64,000 nucleotides of DNA, from positions 1 to 64,000 of the forward strand of contig JASLEG010000103.1 in the NCBI GenBank assembly GCA_030151225.1, in the 5' to 3' direction. Under the pieces are notes generated by a model. It saw nothing but the letters and a program-made list of their open reading frames with translations. It had not been told where the DNA came from and ran no database searches. This document shows, in pieces, positions 46,785-55,135 of the stretch. This DNA is from Burkholderia sp. Its GTDB lineage: Bacteria; Pseudomonadota; Gammaproteobacteria; Burkholderiales; Burkholderiaceae. The translations under genes and the position numbers were made by a program. How positions within the stretch are numbered: position 1 is the first letter of the stretch; each line of letters starts with the position of its first letter.

Positions 46785-47275
46785 GAAATGTGACTCTTTC
46801 TTGTGGTTCGCAACCGCAATCCCTGCGGTCAGGGTGACCGCTGCTCGACGCCTGAACACGACTCCCCGGTCATGCACACTGCCAACGTCGAATGGATCAC
46901 GGTCCGCATCTCCTGCTGCGCTGCCGCATGCAACAGAAGCTTCTGTTCCGGGTAACGGCGCCCCCTCACATTTCTTAATAGTTGCTTATCGATTTTCGTC
47001 AGCCAAAACGATTGCCTTGTCAGGAGGGCCGGATCGCAATCCCGGAAATGCATGAATGCGGAGCCGTCAATCGCCTGAATAGCGCCATGAAAACCCCGCT
47101 CATCAAGCGATCCACGGGGGTATGACGATTTGGAAAAATGAAAAAAAGCGTTAAAGAAGTCGCGGAATTTCAGCGTCGGGATGGGGAATCCGACGCAATC
47201 CGAATGGTCGAAAAGGCTTGAAAAACTGAAAGATTGTCAACGCGTCGACGGGATTCGTCGGGAGGAGTCAGCACG
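46785..47275. other. Divergent promoter region, S8 protease / HpcH-type aldolase
   Basis: About 490 bases without a gene, noticeably AT-richer than its surroundings at about 46900-47240. It must hold both promoters. The clearest element is a 16-bp perfect palindrome listed separately. Open frames crossing it carry no recognisable protein features. Confidence 0.5.
46932..46947. promoter_or_regulatory. Perfect 16-bp palindrome AACAGAAG/CTTCTGTT
   Basis: Located 150 bases upstream of the S8 protease start, within the divergent intergenic region. It is an uninterrupted dyad with a HindIII core, the size of an operator for a homodimeric repressor; no T run follows, so it is not a terminator. The binding protein is unknown. 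Confidence 0.4.
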
Positions 47276-48082
47276 ATGTCCGAAAGCAAATCGTATGGAA
47301 TGAACCGCTTCAAGGCCGCGCTGGCCGCGCAGCGTCCGCAGATCGGCTGCTGGGTGTCGATGGCCGAGCCGTATCTGGCCGAGATCACCGCCACCGCCGG
47401 GTTCGACTGGCTGCTGATCGACGGCGAGCATGCGCCGAACGACGTGCGCAGCATCCTCGGGCAGTTGCAGGCGATCGCGCCGTATCGCGCCGAGGCGGTG
47501 GTGCGGCCCGTGGAGGGCGACACGGCGCTGATCAAGCAGCTGCTCGATGCCGGCGCGCGCACCCTGCTGGTGCCGATGGTGGAGACGGCCGAGCAGGCGC
47601 GGCGGCTGGTGGCGGCCACGCGCTATCCGCCACGCGGCGTGCGCGGGGTGGGCAGCGCCGTGGCGCGGGCCTCGCGCTGGAGCCAGCGCGCCGATTACCT
47701 CGATCTGGCCGACGAGGAGGTGTGCCTGCTGGTGCAGGCCGAAAGCGCCACCGCGCTCGACAACCTCGAGGCAATCTGCGCGGTGGACGGCGTGGACGGG
47801 GTGTTCATCGGCCCGGCCGACCTGGCCGCCTCGATGGGCCATCGCGGCGAGCCGCGCCATGCCGACGTGCAGTTCGCGATCGACGACGCCATCGCGCGCA
47901 TCGTGCGCGCCGGCAAGGCGGCTGGCACGCTGACCGGCGAGGCCGCGCTGGCGCGCCATTACCTGGGGCTCGGCTGCCGCTTCGTGGCGGTGGGCGTGGA
48001 CGTGCTGCTGTATGCGAACGCGGTGCGGGCCGTGGCACGCGAATTCGGCGTCGGGCCCGGCCCGGAGCCGCGCGAGAGCTGA
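47276..48082 (+). CDS. HpcH/HpaI family pyruvate aldolase
   Basis: A 268-residue class II (metal-dependent) aldolase: FDWLLIDGEHAPNDVRSILG at about 43-62, metal-binding Glu in CLLVQAES and Asp in VFIGPADLAASMGH, with RPVEGDTALIKQLLDAGAR between. Family members cleave 4-hydroxy-2-oxo acids to pyruvate and an aldehyde (HpaI, 2-keto-3-deoxy-L-rhamnonate or garL-type aldolases). No sugar-acid dehydratase is adjacent, so the exact substrate is open. The ATG at 47276 has a strong GGAGGAG site. Confidence 0.92.
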   Translation: MSESKSYGMNRFKAALAAQRPQIGCWVSMAEPYLAEITATAGFDWLLIDGEHAPNDVRSILGQLQAIAPYRAEAVVRPVEGDTALIKQLLDAGARTLLVPMVETAEQARRLVAATRYPPRGVRGVGSAVARASRWSQRADYLDLADEEVCLLVQAESATALDNLEAICAVDGVDGVFIGPADLAASMGHRGEPRHADVQFAIDDAIARIVRAGKAAGTLTGEAALARHYLGLGCRFVAVGVDVLLYANAVRAVAREFGVGPGPEPRES

Positions 48083-48118
48083 AAAACGCGGAGCGCGCGG
48101 GCGCATCGTCACGCGGAC

Positions 48119-48134
48119 TGTTACAGCGGTAACA
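48119..48134. promoter_or_regulatory. Inverted repeat TGTTAC-AGCG-GTAACA
   Basis: A perfect 6-bp dyad with four-base centre, 37 bases after the aldolase stop and about 75 bases ahead of the proposed small-RNA -35 element. Could be an operator for that promoter. No regulator assigned. Confidence 0.3.
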
Positions 48135-48208
48135 CGCCGTGGGCGGCGCCGGACAGGGCTTGCGGGCCGAGGCGTGCGTCCCGGGAAAGATCCGGTAAGA
48201 CGCCGAAA

Positions 48209-48237
48209 TTGCATCGTCGGCCGCAAGTTCCTAAAGT
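48209..48237 (+). promoter_or_regulatory. Sigma70-type promoter for candidate small RNA
   Basis: TTGCAT (48209-48214) and TAAAGT (48232-48237) are separated by exactly 17 bases; each matches four of six consensus positions. The predicted start, about 48243-48244, coincides with the first base of the hairpin described in the small-RNA entry. Confidence 0.6.
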
Positions 48238-48242
48238 AAAGC

Positions 48243-48319
48243 GCACTCTTTCCCCAAAGAGTGTTATCGAAACGCGGTTTGCCTCGGCTCCGGACCTTCC
48301 GGGCCGAGGCGTTTTTTTT
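48243..48319 (+). ncRNA. Candidate ~75-nt trans-acting small RNA
   Basis: An orphan transcription unit with all parts of a bacterial small RNA: the promoter just described; a 5' hairpin of 8 bp (CACTCTTT/AAAGAGTG, 48244-48263) with a CCCC loop; a single-stranded linker (TTATCGAAACGCGGTTT); and a GC-rich intrinsic terminator ending in eight T. There is no ORF with a ribosome site inside. The C-rich loop could pair with G-rich Shine-Dalgarno sequences, as many small RNAs do, and the U-rich tail fits Hfq binding. It lies between the aldolase and a 45-residue ORF. Family not recognised. Confidence 0.65.
48281..48319 (+). terminator. Intrinsic terminator of the small RNA
   Basis: An 8-bp stem (GCCTCGGC/GCCGAGGC with inner TCCGGA/TCCGGG pairing) is followed by GTTTTTTTT at 48311-48319. 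It is far (about 200 bases) from the aldolase stop, so it serves the short transcript rather than that gene, although read-through could end here as well. Confidence 0.85.
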
Positions 48320-48417
48320 GCGGCGCGTGCATCGTTCGACCCTGCCCGCGCCGGCCGCGAAGCATGCGAAGATGACGCCCGACCCGGCTTCTCGACCGGG
48401 CGCACGACGGAGCGGCG

Positions 48418-48555
48418 ATGGAAGGATGGTGGGCCGGCACGATCGCCGGCATCTGGCGGACTGGCCTGTGGGATCTGCTCGAGCGCTTGTGGGAGCTGAT
48501 CCTGATGGTGTTTCACTTCCTGTTGTGGTTGCTGCGCCTGCTTGGCGGCGGCTGA
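48418..48555 (+). CDS. Putative 45-residue membrane/amphipathic peptide
   Basis: A short frame with GGAG seven bases before its ATG: MEGWWAGTIAGIWRTGLWDL, then LERLWELILMVFHFLLWLLR and LLGGG. It is rich in Trp and Leu and the last 25 residues form one long hydrophobic helix. It starts about 100 bases after the small-RNA terminator. No family recognised. Codon use is normal for this genome (G/C third positions), which argues for real coding, but a chance frame cannot be excluded. Confidence 0.5.
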   Translation: MEGWWAGTIAGIWRTGLWDLLERLWELILMVFHFLLWLLRLLGGG

Positions 48556-48719
48556 AGCGCGGGCGCGGCTGCGGGCACGCGGCGTCGCGGGCGCGCCACG
48601 GCGCGCGAGGTGCCGGCTGCCACGTCGCATCGCCCCGGTAGAATCGAGCGCTCGGCGCCGGCCGTGTCTCGCCGGTGCGCACCGCCGCTTGACTACACAA
48701 TCACGAATCGGGAGTGGTG

Positions 48720-49412
48720 ATGACGCGAACCTTCGGATGGCTGGCGCTCGGCGCCATGATCTCGTTCTCGGTGGCGGCGACGGCCGCGCGGGCGGCGGAG
48801 GCGGCGGCACCGGTCGCCTCGCCGGCCGCGGCCACCGACGCGCGCTACGCGCACGTGCGGCTGTACGAGCGCTGGGTGCCGACCGTCGAGGTCGGCATCT
48901 CGCCCGCGCAGTGCAACGGCGGCGCGCACGGCGAGATCGTGACCGACTTCGGCAACTGGTCGAACACCATCCGGATGGCCAGCAACGGCGCGCCGGGCGG
49001 CTGCCTGATGCAGTTCGCCGTGATCGATCCCGACCGCAGCCTCGGCGCCTGGCAGCCGATCGCGCGCTTCTCGCCCACCGGCGACCCCGGCCAGTGCGGC
49101 AATGCCGGCATCCAGCGGATTCCGGTGGTGCGCACCCTCGAGGAGGCGCGCGCACGCGGCGCCGCGATCGTGGTGGACACCGACAATCGCCCCGGCGGCT
49201 GCGAGCTGCAGTTCGCCGTCAACGAGCCGGGCCCGCGCATCGGCGTGTGGTTCGCCACCGAGCACAGCCGCGGCCCCTGGGACAACGGCTGCCAGATGAC
49301 CGGCGAGCAGGTCGCAGCGCCGGGCCAGCCGGCCACGATTCGCGTCGACACCGACGACGCGCGCTCGTCGTGCCTGTTCCGCATCGGCCTGTTTTCCGAT
49401 GCTGCCCGCTGA
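48720..49412 (+). CDS. Secreted protein of unknown function
   Basis: A 230-residue protein with a Sec signal (ATAARAAEA, cleavage about residue 26). The mature part contains seven cysteines in a repeated layout (QCNGG, GGCLMQF, GQCGNAG, GGCELQF, NGCQM, SSCLF), each followed by a short strand (QFAVIDPDRSLGAW and QFAVNEPGPRIGVW are alike), so it looks like tandem beta-sandwich modules held by disulfides. No family recognised. The ATG at 48720 has GGGAG five bases upstream. Twelve bases before a LysR gene on the same strand, so they may be co-expressed. Confidence 0.75.
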   Translation: MTRTFGWLALGAMISFSVAATAARAAEAAAPVASPAAATDARYAHVRLYERWVPTVEVGISPAQCNGGAHGEIVTDFGNWSNTIRMASNGAPGGCLMQFAVIDPDRSLGAWQPIARFSPTGDPGQCGNAGIQRIPVVRTLEEARARGAAIVVDTDNRPGGCELQFAVNEPGPRIGVWFATEHSRGPWDNGCQMTGEQVAAPGQPATIRVDTDDARSSCLFRIGLFSDAAR

Positions 49413-49424
49413 TCCGCCGCGCCG

Positions 49425-50402
49425 ATGAATTCCGACGATCTCAAGGTGTTCCTGCACGTCGCCAAGACGCTCAGCATCTCGCGCACCGCGATGGAGGCCG
49501 GCACCAACCAGTCCACCATCAGCCGCCGCATCGGTCTGCTCGAGGCCGAGCTCGGCGTGCGGCTGTTCCGGCGCAGCGGCCGCGGCGTGGAGCTGACCGA
49601 GCGCGGCCGGCAGCTGCTCGGCTACGCGCAGGCCCTCGAGCGCACCCTCGACGACGCGCGCGAGGCGATGCGCAGCGGCGGCGGGCGCGGCCCGGAGAGT
49701 TTGACCATCGCCGCGCAGCCCACCATCGCGCGCATCATGTTCGGCCGCCTCGGCCATCTGCTGACGGCGCGCTATCCCGATACGCGGATCCGCTTCGTGG
49801 AAGGCCTCGCGAGCCAGATCCTGGGCCGCCTGAGCGAGGGCGAGATCGATCTGGCCGTGATGTACGTGCCCGCCCATCGCGGCGCGACGCAGTACGACCC
49901 CGTGCTCAGCGAGGCCGTGTGCCTGGTCACGCCGCCCGCGTACGCGCTGCCGGTGCCGACGCCGCCGGCCGGCGGCGCGGTGCCGGTCGCGCTGCTCGGC
50001 AGCGTGCCGCTGATCCTGCCCAGCACGCACCACGGCCTGCGCCTGCTGGTCGAGACGCTGGCCGAGCGGCACGGCTTCACGCCGCGCATCGCGCTCGAAT
50101 GCGACGGCTCGATCTCGCTGACCAAGCGGCTGGTGATGGAACGTTGCGGCTGCACCGTGTTGCCGGCGGCCTCGGTGCTGGAGGAGGTGGCCGACGGCCG
50201 GCTGCGCGGCTTCGTGCTGAGCGAGCCGGCCGTGGCGCGCGAGGTGGCGATCGCCTGGCCGCAGAACCGCGCGATGGCCGAGGGCGTGTGGGACGTGGCG
50301 CGCACGATCCGCGATCTGGCGGCCACGCTGGTGGACGAGGGCAGCTGGCCCGGCACGACGCTGGTGGCGTCGAGCGGGCCGGGCGGGGCCGGCGAGGGCT
50401 GA
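49425..50402 (+). CDS. LysR family transcriptional regulator
   Basis: A 325-residue LysR protein with MNSDDLKVFLHVAKTLSISR and NQSTISRRIGLLEAELGVRL as the DNA-binding region and a standard effector domain; the C-terminal Gly/Ser-rich tail is dispensable-looking. It converges on the MFS/ThDP-enzyme operon and follows a secreted-protein gene by 12 bases; either could be its target. Confidence 0.92.
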   Translation: MNSDDLKVFLHVAKTLSISRTAMEAGTNQSTISRRIGLLEAELGVRLFRRSGRGVELTERGRQLLGYAQALERTLDDAREAMRSGGGRGPESLTIAAQPTIARIMFGRLGHLLTARYPDTRIRFVEGLASQILGRLSEGEIDLAVMYVPAHRGATQYDPVLSEAVCLVTPPAYALPVPTPPAGGAVPVALLGSVPLILPSTHHGLRLLVETLAERHGFTPRIALECDGSISLTKRLVMERCGCTVLPAASVLEEVADGRLRGFVLSEPAVAREVAIAWPQNRAMAEGVWDVARTIRDLAATLVDEGSWPGTTLVASSGPGGAGEG

Positions 50403-50432
50403 TGCCGCCGGCCCTCGCGGCACGGGCCGTCT

Positions 50433-52115
50433 TCAGGCCTGCTCGAGCCGGTTCGCCGGCGTGATCTGCCGCGGGTCGGTGCGCAGCTCGATCAGCGCGG
50501 CCACGCCGGCCTGGCGGGCACGCGCGAACGCGGCCGGGAAGTCCTCGGTGCGCTCCACGCGCTCGGCATGCGCGCCGAACGCGCGTGCCATCGCCACGAA
50601 GTCGGGATTCGCGAGCCGCGTGGCCGACACGCGGCCCGGGTATTCGCGCTCCTGATGCATGCGGATCGTGCCGAGCATCGCGTTGTTCACGACGATCACC
50701 ACCAGCGGCGCGCCGAACTGCACGGCCGTGGCCAGCTCCTGCGGATACATCATGAAGCAGCCGTCGCCGGCGAAGCACACCACGTCGCGCTGCGGGTACT
50801 TCAGCTTCGCCGCGATCGCGGCCGGGAAGCCGTAGCCCATCGCGCCGTTGGTCGGCGCGAGCTCGGTGGCCATGCGGCGGTAGCGATAGAAGCGGTGCAC
50901 CCACACCGTGTAGTTGCCGGCGCCGTTGGTGATCACGGCATCGTCGGGCAGCGTCGCGTCGAGATGCGCCACCACCCGCGCGAGATCCACGCCGTCGAGT
51001 TGCGGCGCGCTCGGCTGCGGCGTGGAATGCGCCACGTAGTCGGCGCGCGCGGCGGCGGTCCAGGCCTGCCAGCGCCGCGTGACGGCCGCCTCCAGCGGCG
51101 CGTGCGCGGCCAGCGCCTGCGCGAAGGCCGGCAGCGAGGCCACGATCGGCAGCCGCGCGTGATACACGCGGCCCAGCTCCTCGGGATCGGGATGCACGTG
51201 CACCAGCGTCTGCCGCGTCAGCGGGCTCTCGAACACGGTGTAGCCCGACGAGGTGGTCTCCGCGAGCCGCGAGCCGATCACGATCAGCAGGTCCGCGTCC
51301 CGCGCGCGCTTCGCCAGGGCCGGCGACACGCCGAGGCCGAGCTGACCCACGTAGTGCTCGTCGCGATTGTCGAGCAGGTCCTGGCGGCGGAACGAGGCCG
51401 CCACCGGCAGGTCGTTGGCCGTCGCGAAGCGGGCGAGGGCGGCGCAGCCCGCCTCGTCCCAGCCGGTGCCGCCGGCCACCACCAGCGGGCGCTCGGCCTT
51501 GCTCAGCAGTGCGTACAGTTCGTCGATCGCCTGCGGCTCCGGCGCCGCGCGCGCGACGCGCACCGGCGGCAGGTCCGCGATGCGCGCGGCCTCGAGCTCG
51601 CCGAACAGCACGTCCTCGGGCAGCGCGATCACCACCGGGCCCGGCCGGCCCGACAGCGCCGTGCTCCAGGCACGCTGCACGATCTCGGGAATCCGCTCGA
51701 TGCGGTCGATCTCCACCACCCACTTGGCGATCTCGCCGAACATGCGGCGATAGTCGATCTCCTGGAACGCGCCGCGCCCGGCCACGCCAGTGTCGATCTG
51801 GCCGATGAACAGCAGCATCGGCGTGGCGTCCTCGCTGGCCGTGTGCACGCCGTTGGCGGCATGCGTGGCGCCGGGGCCGCGCGTCACGAAGCAGATGCCG
51901 GGGCGGCCCGTGAGCTTGCCGTAGGCGTCCGCCATGTTCGAGGCCGCGCCTTCGTGGCGCGTGGTGATGGTCTGCACGGCGGGCGTGTCGTGCAGCGCGT
52001 CGAGCACGGCGAGATAGCTCTCGCCGGGCACGCAGTAGACGGTGTCCGCGCCGTTGCGCACCAGCGCGTCCACGAGAATGCGGCCGCCGTTGCGTGGCGA
52101 ATTGAGGTCAGGCAT
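50433..52115 (-). CDS. Thiamine diphosphate-dependent enzyme (acetolactate synthase-like)
   Basis: A 560-residue ThDP enzyme with the three-domain layout of acetolactate synthase, benzoylformate decarboxylase and related enzymes: catalytic Glu E55 (TRHEGAASNMADAYG), middle domain with GGTGWDEAG, and the GDG...N cofactor motif (AGDGCFMMYPQE, VIVVNNAML). It lacks an adjacent small regulatory subunit, so it is not the biosynthetic IlvBN enzyme; decarboxylation or carboligation of a 2-oxo acid is likely. ATG at 52115 overlaps the end of the MFS gene by eight bases. Confidence 0.92.
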   Translation of the reverse strand: MPDLNSPRNGGRILVDALVRNGADTVYCVPGESYLAVLDALHDTPAVQTITTRHEGAASNMADAYGKLTGRPGICFVTRGPGATHAANGVHTASEDATPMLLFIGQIDTGVAGRGAFQEIDYRRMFGEIAKWVVEIDRIERIPEIVQRAWSTALSGRPGPVVIALPEDVLFGELEAARIADLPPVRVARAAPEPQAIDELYALLSKAERPLVVAGGTGWDEAGCAALARFATANDLPVAASFRRQDLLDNRDEHYVGQLGLGVSPALAKRARDADLLIVIGSRLAETTSSGYTVFESPLTRQTLVHVHPDPEELGRVYHARLPIVASLPAFAQALAAHAPLEAAVTRRWQAWTAAARADYVAHSTPQPSAPQLDGVDLARVVAHLDATLPDDAVITNGAGNYTVWVHRFYRYRRMATELAPTNGAMGYGFPAAIAAKLKYPQRDVVCFAGDGCFMMYPQELATAVQFGAPLVVIVVNNAMLGTIRMHQEREYPGRVSATRLANPDFVAMARAFGAHAERVERTEDFPAAFARARQAGVAALIELRTDPRQITPANRLEQA

Positions 52116-53349
52116 GGGATTCGAGCTCCTTGTTGCGGGTTTCCGGCAGGAACACCGCGGCGATGAGGACCAGCACGTAGGACGCGGCGGCCCACATGCC
52201 GATCGATTTGGCGAGGCCGGCCGCGGCGCTCGTGAAGCCGACCGCGGCCGGCACCAGCGAGCCGATGCCACGGCCGAAGTTGTACGAGAAACCGCCCGCC
52301 GACGCGCGGATCTGCACCGGGAACAGCTCCGTGAAGCAGGCGCCCATGCCCGACACGATGCCGGACTGGAACAGGCCCAGCGGCAAGCCGAGCAGCAGCA
52401 GCGCGGCCGGCGGCAGGCGCAGCAGCGTGTAGGCGAGCACCGTGAGGATCGCGCCCGCGGCCGACAGCGCGAAGGTGCGGCGGCGGCCGATACCGTCGCT
52501 CAGATAGGCCATGCCGATGTAGCCGCAGAACGAGCCGAGCAGGTTCACGGCCAGATACGCGGTGGTCAGGTTCACGGCCAGATGCTGCGTCTGGCGCAGG
52601 TAGGTGACGAGCCAGGTCAGGATCGTGTAGTTGCCGCCGAGCGCGCCGGCCGCCATCAGCGAGGCCAGCAGCGTGCGCGGCAGCACCGACGGCGCGAATA
52701 CCAGCGCGAAGGTGTCGAGCATGCCGTGCTGCGCGCGATGCTCGGCGGCCTGCTCGAACGCGTCCGATTCGGCCACGTTGCGACGCATCCAGAGCACCAG
52801 CAGACCGGGCACGATGCCGATCAGGAACAGCACGCGCCAGGCCAGATGCTCGGGCAGCACGTTGAACAGGGCCCAGTAGGCCAGCGCGGCGAGCGCATAG
52901 CCCACCGGCCAGCCGCTCTGCACCGCGCCCACCGCGCGGCCGCGAATGCGCCGGTCCACCACCTCGCCGATCAGGATCGCGCCGGCCGCCCATTCGCCGC
53001 CGAAGCCGAGGCCCTGCAGGCTGCGCGTGAACAGCAGCTGTTCGAAGCCGTTGGTGAACGCCGACAGCCCCGTGAACAGCGAGAACCACAGGATCGCGAG
53101 CTTCAGCACGCGCACCCGGCCGATGCGATCGGCCAGCACGCCCGCGATCACGCCGCCGATCGCCGAGGACACCAGCGCCGAGGTGCCGATCACGCCGGCC
53201 TGCGCCTGGGTCATGGCCCAGGTGCCGAGCAGCGTCGGAATCGCGAAGGCGAAGAACTGCACGTCCATCGCGTCGAGTACCCAGCCGAGGAAACAGGCCC
53301 AGAAGGTGCGACGCTGGGGCGGCGTCATGGTGCGGTACCACGGTTGCAT
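52108..53349 (-). CDS. MFS transporter (sugar/aromatic acid symporter type)
   Basis: A 413-residue twelve-helix carrier with the AAHS/SialT-type start (RTFWACFLGWVLDAMDVQFF), GVLADRIGRVRVLK in the 2-3 loop and RSLQGLGFGGEWAAGAIL in helix 4. Likely a proton symporter for an organic acid that is processed by the coupled ThDP enzyme downstream (eight-base overlap). The ATG at 53349 has GGAG ten bases upstream. Longer in-frame starts add Arg/Pro-rich sequence. Confidence 0.92.
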   Translation of the reverse strand: MQPWYRTMTPPQRRTFWACFLGWVLDAMDVQFFAFAIPTLLGTWAMTQAQAGVIGTSALVSSAIGGVIAGVLADRIGRVRVLKLAILWFSLFTGLSAFTNGFEQLLFTRSLQGLGFGGEWAAGAILIGEVVDRRIRGRAVGAVQSGWPVGYALAALAYWALFNVLPEHLAWRVLFLIGIVPGLLVLWMRRNVAESDAFEQAAEHRAQHGMLDTFALVFAPSVLPRTLLASLMAAGALGGNYTILTWLVTYLRQTQHLAVNLTTAYLAVNLLGSFCGYIGMAYLSDGIGRRRTFALSAAGAILTVLAYTLLRLPPAALLLLGLPLGLFQSGIVSGMGACFTELFPVQIRASAGGFSYNFGRGIGSLVPAAVGFTSAAAGLAKSIGMWAAASYVLVLIAAVFLPETRNKELESHA

Positions 53350-54036
53350 GGCGGTTCGTCTCCTGCAGGCACGGGCGGCCTGTCGTCTGTCGTTGTCGGT
53401 ATCGGCTCGGGCTTGCCGGGGCGGGCGGGGGTGGCGCCCGCTGCGGCAATCGCCCGGTCGATTATGGCGACGGCCCGCGGCCACGCGTTGCGCGTGCCGC
53501 ATAGCAGCCATGCGCGCTGCGCGAATGCGGTTTGAAATGTGCCGGCGGCGCTTCGGTAAGGTGGTGCTCGGACGTCGTGATGGATCGACTGGATCGAATC
53601 GCGGCGCACTAATCAAGCTGTGCAGTCGAGCTAAACAAGGTTAACCCGAAAAGATCAGTCGTCTAATGACGTATCGCGAATGCTGAACGGTGTTGCCCGA
53701 GGTCGCGCCCGAATCGCCGCGCACGGCTCGGGGTGGATCCCGGTAACCATCTGCAATCCATTGAATAATAAGGAAAAGTATTATGGTGCCCGGCTTCGCG
53801 GGATCAACCCTGTGCGGGTATGCACCAAGTGTACAAGCGTGCTGCCGCCCCGATAGACTCGCTCCCTAGTTGTACGACGTGAGACAGCGGGTGGGTTGGC
53901 TGACGGTGATCGGACGACGATGCGCGAGCGAGCCCGATGGTAGCGGGCGAGCACGCGCGCGTCGCAGGTCTCCAGCCCGGGCCCGAGGTCGGCGCCGCTC
54001 GCCGCATATCCAATACTCGACATACCCTGAGGAGAC
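53350..54036. other. 690-base divergent intergenic region, MFS operon / TRAP operon
   Basis: No convincing gene. AT-rich patches at 53600-53680 and 53755-53785 suggest promoters. A weak inverted pair GTACAA (53831-53836) / TTGTAC (53870-53875) lies upstream of dctP. A 28-codon frame from 53783 (ATG after AAGGA) has no protein-like features. No regulator for the TRAP system is encoded here. Confidence 0.45.
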
Positions 54037-55035
54037 ATGACCATGCAAACGATCTTCACGCGCAAGCGCGTCGCCACCGCGCTCGTCGCGGCGCTGGCCG
54101 CCGCCACCGCGATGTCCGCCGAGGCGCGCGTATTCCGCTCGGCCGACGTGCACAGCGATACCTTCCCGACCAACATGGCCGTCAAGTTCATGAGCGACGA
54201 GATCAGCAAGGCCACGGGCGGCAAGGACTCGATCAAGGTGTACGGCAACAGCGCGCTCGGTTCGGAGAACGAAACGGTGGATCAGGTGCGGATCGGCGCG
54301 ATCGACATGGTGCGTGCCAACGGCGCCGCCTTCAACGAGATCGTGCCCGAATCGATGATTCCGTCGTTCCCGTTCCTGTTCCGCGACGTCGATCATTTCC
54401 GCAAGGTCATGTACGGCCCCGAAGGCCAGAAGATCCTCGACGCGTTCAAGGCCAAGGGCATGATCGCGCTGACCTTCTACGAGAGCGGCGCGCGCTCGAT
54501 GTACGCGAAGCGCCCGATCAAGTCGCCGGCCGACATGAAGGGTCTCAAGGTGCGCGTGCAGCCGTCCGATCTGATGGTGGACGAGATCCGCGCGATGGGC
54601 GGCACGCCCACGCCGATGCCGTTCTCCGAGGTGTACACGGGCCTGAAGACGGGCCTGGTGGACGCGGCCGAGAACAACCTGCCGTCATACGACGAAACCA
54701 AGCACTACGAAGTGGCCACCGTGTTCTCCGAAACGCAGCACGCCATGACGCCGGAAGTGCTGGTGTTCTCGAAGAAGATCTGGGACACGCTGAGCCCGCA
54801 GGAGCAGGCCGCGATCAAGAAGGCCGCCGCCGATTCCGTGCCGTACTACGTGAAGCTCTGGACGGCGCGCGAGAACGACGCGCGTGCCGCGGTGCTGAAG
54901 GGCGGCGCCACCATCGTGCCGTCCGCGCAGATCGACCGTGCCTCGTTCGTGAAGGCGATGCAGCCGCTCTGGACCAAGTACGAGAAGACCCCGCAGATGA
55001 AGCAGATCGTCGACGAAATCCAGCAGATCAAGTAA
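54037..55035 (+). CDS. TRAP transporter solute-binding protein DctP
   Basis: A 332-residue periplasmic binding protein with signal peptide (to AEA at about 28) and DctP hallmarks: SADVHSDTFPTNMAVKFMSD, GSENETVDQVRIGAIDMVR, RSMYAKRPIKSPADMKGLKV (with the ligand-binding Arg of the KVRV region) and GLVDAAENNLPSY. It captures an organic acid for the DctQM membrane proteins downstream; sugar acids are plausible given idnO/idnD nearby. Confidence 0.93.
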   Translation: MTMQTIFTRKRVATALVAALAAATAMSAEARVFRSADVHSDTFPTNMAVKFMSDEISKATGGKDSIKVYGNSALGSENETVDQVRIGAIDMVRANGAAFNEIVPESMIPSFPFLFRDVDHFRKVMYGPEGQKILDAFKAKGMIALTFYESGARSMYAKRPIKSPADMKGLKVRVQPSDLMVDEIRAMGGTPTPMPFSEVYTGLKTGLVDAAENNLPSYDETKHYEVATVFSETQHAMTPEVLVFSKKIWDTLSPQEQAAIKKAAADSVPYYVKLWTARENDARAAVLKGGATIVPSAQIDRASFVKAMQPLWTKYEKTPQMKQIVDEIQQIK

Positions 55036-55135
55036 CACGCGAGGCCCGGGCCGCGGCATGCGCTGCCCGGGTCGCGCTTGCCGCGGCCGCGCGCGGTTCG
55101 GCCCGGCCGCCTTTCCCGTTCGACAAGGATCGACA

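Noticed and set aside
53783..53869. 28-codon ORF with an AAGGA site upstream of dctP (possible leader peptide)
   Set aside because: No regulatory codon run, no terminator/antiterminator pair after it, and ordinary composition; chance is more likely.
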